10,135 bases of DNA from contig CALVUU010000007.1 of NCBI GenBank assembly GCA_944363655.1, positions 1 to 10,135 on the forward strand. Reading direction: 5' to 3'. The stretch is from an uncultured Bacilli bacterium. Lineage in GTDB: Bacteria > Bacillota_I > Bacilli_A > RF39 > UBA660. Under the pieces are notes generated by a model. It had not been told where the DNA came from, did no database searches, and saw nothing but the letters and a program-made list of their open reading frames with translations. A program made the translations under genes and the position numbers. Shown here piece after piece: positions 5,820 through 10,135 of the stretch (position 1 is the stretch's first letter; every line of letters begins with the position of its first letter).

Positions 5820-6999
5820 ATTACTTGCTCCTGCCGGCGATTTTGAAAAATTAAAGTTTGCTTTTCTTTATGGGGCAGATGCGGTTTATTTTGGAGGACA
5901 AAATTTTAGTCTTCGAGCTAATGCTAAGAATTTTTCTTTAGAAGATATAAGCATTGCAACAAAATATGCCCACCATTTAGGTAAAAAAGTATATGTAACG
6001 GTCAATATCGTCTTCCATGATTCTGATTTTGCTGGTTTAGATGATTATTTATTATACTTAGATAGTATCAATGTTGATGGAATAATTGCTAGTGATATTG
6101 CTGTTATTAAAAGAGTTCAAGAATTAAAACTCCATTTTAGTGTAACTTTATCTACCCAAGCAAGTTTACTTAATACTAGGGCAGTTAAGTTTTGGCAAAA
6201 CTTAGGTGTTAGTAGAGTAGTACTGGCAAGAGAAGCATCACGCGAAGAAATAAAAAGGATAAAAGAAACAGGAATAGAAGTAGAAACATTTATCCATGGT
6301 GCTATGTGTACTTCCTTTAGTGGCAAATGTGTGTTATCCAATTATATGACATTAAGAGACTCTAATCGTGGAGGCTGTGCTCAAGTATGCCGATGGAACT
6401 TTACAGTTGAAAATAACCATGATTTAACGATTACTCCCAAGGATTTAAATATGATTCCTTTTATCAAAGAAGAAATAGATATGGGTATTGATTCTTTTAA
6501 AATTGAAGGAAGAATGCGTTCAATATATTATATAGCAACCGTAATTGATTCATATCGGCGGATGATTCTTGCTACTAAAAATAATACCCTTACCCCTGGT
6601 TTAGAAAGATACTATTTAAATATTTTAAACCGTTGTGCCAATCGTGAATCAACTCCGCAATTTTATGATAAATTGCCAGGAGTTGATGAACAATACTTTA
6701 ATGGTCGTGAAGAAATTTCTAATCAAGACTTTTTAGGATTAGTTATAGATTACGATAAAAAAAATAATATGGTTATAGTAGAATCTAGAAATTATTTTAA
6801 AGTTGGAGATACTGTTGAATTTTTTGGACCAAATATGGAAACTTTTACTTATAAAATTAATACAATATATAATGATTCGGATGAAAAAATAGAAGCATCA
6901 AGACATCCTAAAACATTAGTCAAATTACCAATAAATAAAATAATAGGAAAAAATTCGATGATGCGCTTAAAAGTATTTGACAAAAATGATTTTTTATAG
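5812..6999 (+). CDS. trhP: U32-family tRNA U34 hydroxylation protein TrhP (YrrO-like)
   Basis: A 395-aa member of the family formerly called peptidase U32. It opens with PELLAPAGDFEKLKFAFLYG and DAVYFGG, the hallmark first barrel strand and helix. HGAMCTSFSGKC (Cys166, Cys173) and RGGCAQVCR (Cys189, Cys193) supply the four-Cys cluster of the family, all intact. DSFKIEGRMRS is the later conserved element, and the last 90 residues form the small C-terminal beta domain (FKVGDTVEFFGP). In E. coli and Bacillus, TrhP proteins hydroxylate wobble U34 of tRNA using prephenate pathway input; TrmR then methylates it. Length is close to Bacillus YrrO (about 420 aa). ATG 5812 is preferred over an in-frame GTG at 5803, because AGGTGAT (5801-5807) is the ribosome site. 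It overlaps the previous gene by 8 nt. Confidence 0.93.
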   Translation: MPELLAPAGDFEKLKFAFLYGADAVYFGGQNFSLRANAKNFSLEDISIATKYAHHLGKKVYVTVNIVFHDSDFAGLDDYLLYLDSINVDGIIASDIAVIKRVQELKLHFSVTLSTQASLLNTRAVKFWQNLGVSRVVLAREASREEIKRIKETGIEVETFIHGAMCTSFSGKCVLSNYMTLRDSNRGGCAQVCRWNFTVENNHDLTITPKDLNMIPFIKEEIDMGIDSFKIEGRMRSIYYIATVIDSYRRMILATKNNTLTPGLERYYLNILNRCANRESTPQFYDKLPGVDEQYFNGREEISNQDFLGLVIDYDKKNNMVIVESRNYFKVGDTVEFFGPNMETFTYKINTIYNDSDEKIEASRHPKTLVKLPINKIIGKNSMMRLKVFDKNDFL

Positions 7000-7005
7000 T
7001 AATAT
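6977..7005 (+). promoter_or_regulatory. Candidate greA promoter
   Basis: A perfect -35 TTGACA (6977-6982) inside the last codons of trhP is followed after 17 nt by TAATAT (7000-7005, four of six matches). The predicted start near 7012 gives a leader of about 30 nt with AAGGAGA (7028-7034) before the greA ATG. No terminator separates trhP from greA, so readthrough from the operon is also likely. Confidence 0.5.
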
Positions 7006-7042
7006 TATGAACTGAAAATGAAATAAAAAGGAGATAATTTAA

Positions 7043-7507
7043 ATGAAAAATGATAAATTTATTATGACAGCTGAAGGCTATTTAGAAGCAGAAACAGAAT
7101 TAAATGAACTTAAGAATGTTCGTCGTCAAGAAATAATTGAAGCGATTAAAGAAGCAAGAGCCCAAGGGGACTTATCAGAAAATGCTGATTATGATGCCGC
7201 TAGAAATGAACAAGCGATAGTTGAAGCTAAAATTCAAGAATTAGAATATAAACTAGAACATGCGGAAATAATCGATAACAGAGATAAGAATATTGTTAAT
7301 TTAGGTTCAACTGTTACTATTTCTTATGATGATGGTGAAACAGAAGAATATAAACTAGTTGGATCAATGGAAGCAGACCCATTTGAAAATAAGATTTCTA
7401 ATGAGTCTCCATTAGGTATAGCCTTGCTTAAACATAAGATTGGTGATGTAGTTGAAGTTGCTAGCCCTAATGGTGGATATAATATAAAAATAGAAAAAAT
7501 AGCTTAA
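7043..7507 (+). CDS. greA: Transcription elongation factor GreA
   Basis: GreA stimulates the intrinsic transcript cleavage of backtracked RNA polymerase by reaching through the secondary channel. The 154-aa length is normal (about 157). Residues 1-75 form the N-terminal coiled coil, with the tip GDLSENADYDAARNEQ (42-57) holding Asp43 and Glu46, the acidic pair that coordinates the second metal ion. The C-terminal FKBP-like domain shows LGSTVTISYDDGETEEYKLVG, SPLGIALLKHKIGDVVEV and the closing beta strand IKIEKI. The ribosome site is AAGGAGA (7028-7034), 8 nt before the ATG. In Bacillus a udk gene lies between yrrO and greA; it is absent here. The stop codon runs directly into the stem of the following terminator. 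Confidence 0.97.
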   Translation: MKNDKFIMTAEGYLEAETELNELKNVRRQEIIEAIKEARAQGDLSENADYDAARNEQAIVEAKIQELEYKLEHAEIIDNRDKNIVNLGSTVTISYDDGETEEYKLVGSMEADPFENKISNESPLGIALLKHKIGDVVEVASPNGGYNIKIEKIA

Positions 7508-7532
7508 AACTAACTAAATAGTTAGTTTTTTC
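7506..7532 (+). terminator. Terminator after greA
   Basis: A 10-bp perfect stem (AAAACTAACT 7506-7515, AGTTAGTTTT 7520-7529) with an AAAT loop, then TTC. Four T of the 3' arm plus the following T's make the U-tract. The greA stop codon TAA (7505-7507) overlaps the first stem bases. Confidence 0.8.
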
Positions 7533-7542
7533 TTGAAATAAA

Positions 7543-7571
7543 TTGCTAATTTTAAATATTTATAATATAAT
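7543..7571 (+). promoter_or_regulatory. Promoter of tig
   Basis: The -35 TTGCTA (7543-7548) and perfect -10 TATAAT (7566-7571) are separated by exactly 17 nt. An overlapping TATAAT at 7561-7566 has no suitable -35. The predicted start near 7578 leaves a leader of about 22 nt holding the strong ribosome site GAAGGAAGGA (7583-7592), 7 nt before the tig ATG. Confidence 0.7.
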
Positions 7572-7599
7572 AATAATTACTTGAAGGAAGGAATAATTT

Positions 7600-8847
7600 A
7601 TGAAAAAAAATGTACATGAAATTGAAATTAAATTAGATAAGGAATGGAAGTCTGCTTTAGATGCAACATTTAAGAAAAAAAATAAAGATGTTAAAATTGA
7701 TGGTTTCCGTAAAGGAACAGCTCCAAAAGAAATTTATTTAAAACATTATGGAATAGAATCTTTATATAATGATGCTCTTGATGCTTGCATTAGTGTTGCA
7801 TATAAAAAAGCGTTAGATGAAGAAAAACTAGTTCCTGTTACAGAACCTAAAGTAGATGTAACCGGAATAAGTGATTCTAATGTAATATTTAAATTTACTA
7901 TTATTACTAAACCTGATGTAACTTTAGGAGAATATAAAAATTTAAAAGTTAAAAAAGAAAAAGTTACTGTTAGTGATGAAGAAATTAAAGAAGAAATTGA
8001 TCACTTAAGAGAACATCTAGCAGATGTAATAGTAAAAGAAGATGGCGTAGTTGCTGAAGGAGACACTGCTGTTGTAGATTTTACTGGTTATGTAGATGGT
8101 GAAGAACTTGCTGGTGGTAGTGGAGAAAATTACTCACTTGAAATAGGAAGTCATACTTTTATACCTGGTTTTGAAGAAGGATTAATTGGACTTAAATCAG
8201 GAGAAGAAAAGACTTTAGAATTAAAATTTCCTGAAAATTATATTGAAGACTTAAAAGGTAAAGATGTTACTTTTAAAGTAAAAGTAAATGAAGTAAAAAC
8301 TAGAGTATTACCTGATATTAATGAAGATTTCTTTAAAGATCTTGGTTATGATGATGTTGCAACTGAAGCACAATTAAAAGAAAAAATTAAAGAAGAAATT
8401 AAGAGTCATAAAGAACATCATGCTGAAGATGATTTTATTGAAGAATGCCTTGCGGCAGCTGCTAAAAACATGAAAGTCGATATTAATGAAGAAATAATTG
8501 ATGATGAAGTGCATCGCATGACCGATGAATATTCGCGTCAATTACAAATGCAAGGAATGAACATCAAGGATTACTATAAAATGACTGGTACAACTGAAGA
8601 AGATTTACATAAGATGATGGCACCTGAGGCTGAAAAGAGAATAAAATACCGTTATTTACTTGAAGGTATTGCTGATGCTGAAGATCTTAAATTTACTGAA
8701 AAAGAAATTAAAGATAGAGCAAAAGAACTTGCAAAACAATTTAATATTACTGAAGAAGAACTTATGCAAGTGTATGGTTCTACGGATGTAATCGAATATG
8801 ATTTAAGAATGCATAAGGCTTTAGAAATACTTAAAGAAAATAATTAA
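7600..8847 (+). CDS. tig: Trigger factor, ribosome-associated chaperone
   Basis: A 415-aa protein with all three trigger factor domains. The N-terminal ribosome-binding domain carries GFRKGTAPKE (35-44), the loop that docks on ribosomal protein L23. The FKBP-type prolyl isomerase domain spans about 150-235: GDTAVVDFTGYVDGEELAGG, then GSHTFIPGFEEGLIG and VTFKVKVNEVK. The C-terminal arm domain (about 240-415) is helical and strongly charged, with Met-rich stretches (LQMQGMNIKDYYKMTGT) typical of its substrate-cradling arms. Compared with the usual 425-435 aa, the N-terminus is about 8-10 residues short and begins directly in the first long strand. It acts at the exit tunnel on nascent chains. 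It is a single-gene unit with its own promoter and terminator; clpX, which often follows tig, is not here. Confidence 0.97.
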   Translation: MKKNVHEIEIKLDKEWKSALDATFKKKNKDVKIDGFRKGTAPKEIYLKHYGIESLYNDALDACISVAYKKALDEEKLVPVTEPKVDVTGISDSNVIFKFTIITKPDVTLGEYKNLKVKKEKVTVSDEEIKEEIDHLREHLADVIVKEDGVVAEGDTAVVDFTGYVDGEELAGGSGENYSLEIGSHTFIPGFEEGLIGLKSGEEKTLELKFPENYIEDLKGKDVTFKVKVNEVKTRVLPDINEDFFKDLGYDDVATEAQLKEKIKEEIKSHKEHHAEDDFIEECLAAAAKNMKVDINEEIIDDEVHRMTDEYSRQLQMQGMNIKDYYKMTGTTEEDLHKMMAPEAEKRIKYRYLLEGIADAEDLKFTEKEIKDRAKELAKQFNITEEELMQVYGSTDVIEYDLRMHKALEILKENN

Positions 8848-8852
8848 AAATT

Positions 8853-8876
8853 GAACACTGTAAAGTGTTCTTTTTT
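8853..8876 (+). terminator. Terminator after tig
   Basis: A 7-bp stem (GAACACT 8853-8859, AGTGTTC 8864-8870) with a 4-nt GTAA loop, followed by six T (8871-8876). It begins 5 nt after the tig stop codon. Confidence 0.85.
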
Positions 8877-8886
8877 ACACCAAAAT

Positions 8887-8945
8887 TAACCACGCATGGT
8901 TAGTAATAATTCACCACTTATTGTTACACTATAATAATGAGTGGT
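8887..8945. promoter_or_regulatory. Operator-like array of AACCAC half-sites around a -10
   Basis: Two inverted repeats share a half-site. The first is TAACCA (8887-8892) with TGGTTA (8897-8902). The second is ACCACTTATT (8913-8922) with AATGAGTGGT (8936-8945), 10 bp with one G-T mismatch. A perfect TATAAT (8930-8935) lies inside the second, but I find no good -35. The right arm overlaps the predicted transcription start and the translation start region of the following XRE gene, so autorepression is a reasonable inference. Confidence 0.5.
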
Positions 8946-8949
8946 TGAA

Positions 8950-9189
8950 ATGAAAATAAAGGAAGCAATATCAAAAAAATTGTTAAAAATTTGTAGTGAA
9001 AGAAACATTTCTATCAATAAATTAGCAACTATGTGTTGTCTTACCCAAAGTACAATTCAAAATATTATTGATGGTAATTCTTCTAATCCTAAAGTGCTAA
9101 CGATAGTGCGTATTTGTGATGGTTTAAATATTACTTTAAAAGATTTTTTTGATGATGATTTATTTAAAAATGTAGATAGAGAAGATTGA
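8950..9189 (+). CDS. Small XRE-family (Cro/CI-type) DNA-binding regulator
   Basis: A 79-aa protein made almost entirely of one Cro/CI helix-turn-helix domain. Helices 2 and 3 fall in ISINKLATMCCLTQSTIQNI (residues about 20-39), followed by the usual DGNSSNPKVLTIVRICDGL and an ITLKDFFDDDLF end with acidic tail. No other domain is present, so it is a stand-alone repressor or activator with no visible ligand or protease-type domain. I prefer ATG 8950 (79 aa); an in-frame GTG at 8941 would add three residues but lies in the inverted repeat and almost at the predicted transcription start. The only ribosome-site candidate is the weak GAGTGG (8939-8944). It is flanked by a terminator on each side and converges on the next XRE gene. 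No toxin partner is adjacent. Confidence 0.88.
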   Translation: MKIKEAISKKLLKICSERNISINKLATMCCLTQSTIQNIIDGNSSNPKVLTIVRICDGLNITLKDFFDDDLFKNVDRED

Positions 9190-9224
9190 AAAATCCTCAA
9201 GATTATTTTTCTTGAGGATTTTTC
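9188..9224. terminator. Shared bidirectional terminator between two convergent XRE genes
   Basis: A 14-bp perfect stem (GAAAAATCCTCAAG 9188-9201, CTTGAGGATTTTTC 9211-9224) with a 9-nt T-rich loop. A-runs at the 5' base and T-runs at the 3' base give a U-tract on both strands. The stop of the rightward gene (TGA 9187-9189) touches the left arm. The stop of the leftward gene (9203-9205) lies in the loop, so its last codons (NPQEK) are part of the right arm. Confidence 0.9.
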
Positions 9225-9442
9225 ATAACTGATTTTGGATAAGGTTTTCTTTCATCTGTTTCATAAAGTAAATAATCAATGCTAGTATTATAAAATGATG
9301 CTAGTTTTTTTAATACCTCAGTAGGTATATCATTAGTTTCTGTTTCATATTGGGAATATCCCGTCTGTGACATATTTAGATATTCTGCAACATGTTTTTG
9401 ATATAAATCTTTATCTTCTCTTAATTCTTTAAGTCTATTCAT
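9203..9442 (-). CDS. XRE-family repressor divergent to the surface-protein gene
   Basis: A 79-aa Cro/CI-type regulator. MNRLKELREDKDLYQKHVAEYLNMSQTG shows helix 1 and the helix 2-turn-helix 3 unit, SQYETETNDIPTEVLKKLASFY helices 4-5, and NTSIDYLLYETDERKPYP the classic SIDYLLG-like end. It is not closely similar to the XRE protein on the other side of the terminator. I choose ATG at 9442 (reading leftward) because GGTGAT lies just before it, the same ribosome site used by trmR and trhP; an in-frame GTG at 9451 falls within that site. Three 15-bp palindromes in the upstream region are the natural candidates for its operators. It probably represses both itself and the divergent gene; this is inference. 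Confidence 0.9.
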   Translation of the reverse strand: MNRLKELREDKDLYQKHVAEYLNMSQTGYSQYETETNDIPTEVLKKLASFYNTSIDYLLYETDERKPYPKSVMKNPQEK

Positions 9443-9468
9443 TATTATCACCGGCTTAACAATATCAC

Positions 9469-9483
9469 AACTTAAAATAAGTT
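9469..9483. promoter_or_regulatory. Operator copy 1 (15-bp palindrome)
   Basis: AACTTAAAATAAGTT is a perfect inverted repeat with a 3-bp centre. It ends one base before the -35 of the rightward promoter and lies close to the start of the leftward XRE gene, so it could control both directions. Its centre is 25 bp from copy 2. Confidence 0.75.
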
Positions 9484-9484
9484 A

Positions 9485-9513
9485 TTGAAATATAACTTGA
9501 AATAAGTTATAAT
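9485..9513 (+). promoter_or_regulatory. Strong promoter of the surface-protein gene
   Basis: -35 TTGAAA (9485-9490) and perfect -10 TATAAT (9508-9513) are 17 nt apart, one of the best matches in the window. The predicted start is near 9520. Operator copy 2 fills the spacer, copy 1 abuts the -35 and copy 3 lies just downstream of the start, so binding at any of them should block transcription. Confidence 0.75.
9494..9508. promoter_or_regulatory. Operator copy 2 (15-bp palindrome)
   Basis: AACTTGAAATAAGTT differs from copy 1 at one position (G for A at the sixth base), leaving 5-bp arms. It sits between the -35 and -10 of the surface-protein promoter. With the right half of copy 1 it also forms a second arrangement, AAGTTAT (9479-9485) with ATAACTT (9492-9498), around a 6-nt centre. 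Confidence 0.75.
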
Positions 9514-9523
9514 GTATTTAGAT

Positions 9524-9538
9524 AACCTAAAATAAGTT
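9524..9538. promoter_or_regulatory. Operator copy 3 (15-bp palindrome, one arm mismatch)
   Basis: AACCTAAAATAAGTT differs from copy 1 at one position (C for T at the fourth base). It starts about 4 bp after the predicted transcription start and ends before the ribosome site of the surface-protein gene (GCGGAG, 9539-9544). Its centre is 30 bp from that of copy 2. Confidence 0.75.
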
Positions 9539-9552
9539 GCGGAGTTGATGTT

Positions 9553-10135
9553 ATGTCTATTAAAAAAAGTAAATTATTTAGCATAAGTTTACTATTACTA
9601 ATTCTAGTTATAATTATTGCTTCTTATTTTTATAATAATATACCTAATGGAGCAATCATCACTAACAATAAAATTAACACAACAAGCAATACTAATACAT
9701 TAACCATGATGTACGAAACAGGTCCTAATACTGGAGAATACCAAGTATCTAGCGATACAACATGGCCGCAGGAGGGATATGTTTTTAATGATAGATTATC
9801 TAAATGTGAAAATGGTAGTGAGCTTTCTTGGGATAATGAAAACAAAAGAGTAATTGTATCAACTTCAGTATCAGATAAGTGTTATGTGTATTTTGATGTG
9901 TATGCGCCGATATTTTCAGATTATATTATTAATGATATATATACAGAAGATGGAGAAAATGAATTATATTATCATGATGGAATAGGAAGTTATACTAATG
10001 CATCACAAGAAGCAGGAGATAATTCATATAGATTTAGTGGAGCAAATCCAAATAATTATGTATGCTTTGGCAGTGATGAAGAAACATGTCCAAATGATAA
10101 TTTATATCGAATTATAGGTGTATTTAATGGACAAG
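9553..10135 (+). CDS. N-terminally anchored extracellular protein, cut by right edge
   Basis: At least 194 codons remain open to the window end, so the gene is partial here, not broken. Basic residues 1-7 precede a hydrophobic segment (about 8-26), a signal anchor or uncleaved signal peptide with no lipobox. Then comes an Asn/Thr/Ser-rich linker (about 30-60), a domain with TWPQEGYVFND and paired cysteines (Cys85, Cys110, the second in DKCYVYFD), and a second domain opening with ELYYHDGIGSY, NPNNYVCFGSD and NLYRIIGVF (Cys171, Cys179). From memory this LYYHDG / NPNNYVCFG / LYRIIGVF pattern recurs in uncharacterised surface proteins of gut Bacillota; I could not search. The cysteines could form disulfides outside the cell. 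ATG 9553 has GGAG at 9541-9544. It is divergent from the XRE repressor and has three operator-like sites at its promoter. Confidence 0.85.
   Translation, partial: MSIKKSKLFSISLLLLILVIIIASYFYNNIPNGAIITNNKINTTSNTNTLTMMYETGPNTGEYQVSSDTTWPQEGYVFNDRLSKCENGSELSWDNENKRVIVSTSVSDKCYVYFDVYAPIFSDYIINDIYTEDGENELYYHDGIGSYTNASQEAGDNSYRFSGANPNNYVCFGSDEETCPNDNLYRIIGVFNGQ

Noticed and set aside
6117..6341. Leftward open frame of 74 codons inside trhP
   Set aside because: It overlaps the conserved Cys166/Cys173 region of trhP on the other strand and shows no family features.
2243..6999. Mycoplasma-type code with TGA read as tryptophan
   Set aside because: TGA ends the 713-aa gene, the yrrN-like gene and an XRE gene at places where the proteins should end, and tryptophans in the window are TGG.
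8950..9442. Toxin-antitoxin or restriction control (C protein) system
   Set aside because: Both small genes are XRE regulators; no toxin, nuclease or methyltransferase gene is adjacent within the window.
9630..9845. Leftward open frame of 71 codons with a hydrophobic C-terminal end inside the surface-protein gene
   Set aside because: The hydrophobic stretch comes from antisense of the Asn/Thr/Ile-rich linker, and the rightward gene has promoter, ribosome site and signal anchor.
1..10135. CRISPR array, insertion sequence or integrase/attachment site
   Set aside because: No spaced direct-repeat array, transposase or recombinase gene, or flanking duplication was found; the only repeated motifs are the two operator sets and isolated hairpins.

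Overview
This is a very AT-rich window (GC below about 30% by eye) from a low-GC Gram-positive bacterium of the Bacillota, probably a streamlined gut Bacilli/Erysipelotrichia/RF39-like lineage. The evidence is a gene order close to the Bacillus yrzL-yrrK-yrzB-yrrL-yrrM-yrrN-yrrO-greA cluster, very short gaps, many stop/start overlaps, and AGGTGAT or GGAGG ribosome binding sites. An mltG gene implies a peptidoglycan wall. Several genes end at TGA and tryptophans are TGG, so I read it with code 11 rather than the Mycoplasma code. The lineage is inference, not a database result.

Layout. 1-104: a rho-independent terminator of something off the left edge, then a promoter. 105-2446: a two-gene unit, a large unrecognised 713-aa protein overlapping a 67-aa protein that looks like a divergent cold-shock (OB-fold) domain. 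2435-2463: a good promoter, followed by a tightly packed, mostly overlapping operon (2487-6999): ireB, ruvX, a DUF1292 gene, mltG, trmR, a Cys-poor U32-family protein (yrrN-like) and trhP (yrrO-like). greA (7043-7507) has its own candidate promoter and a terminator. tig (7600-8847) is a single-gene unit with promoter and terminator.

From 8880 on the window changes from housekeeping to accessory character. Two small XRE-family regulators converge on one shared 14-bp terminator hairpin. Upstream of the first is an array of AACCAC half-sites around its -10. The second faces a divergent gene for an N-terminally anchored extracellular protein, cut by the right edge. Their shared intergenic region holds three near-identical 15-bp palindromes placed upstream of the -35, inside the spacer, and just after the start of a strong promoter: a repressor-controlled surface-protein switch.

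How the genes work together. ireB and mltG link to cell-wall homeostasis (PASTA-kinase signalling; glycan-strand termination). trmR with the two U32 proteins makes the wobble modification 5-methoxyuridine (hydroxylation, then methylation of tRNA U34). ruvX, greA and tig serve nucleic-acid processing, transcription and protein folding. The least explained items are the 713-aa/67-aa pair, a perfect 16-bp inverted repeat buried in the yrrN-like coding sequence, and the XRE/operator/surface-protein module at the right end.
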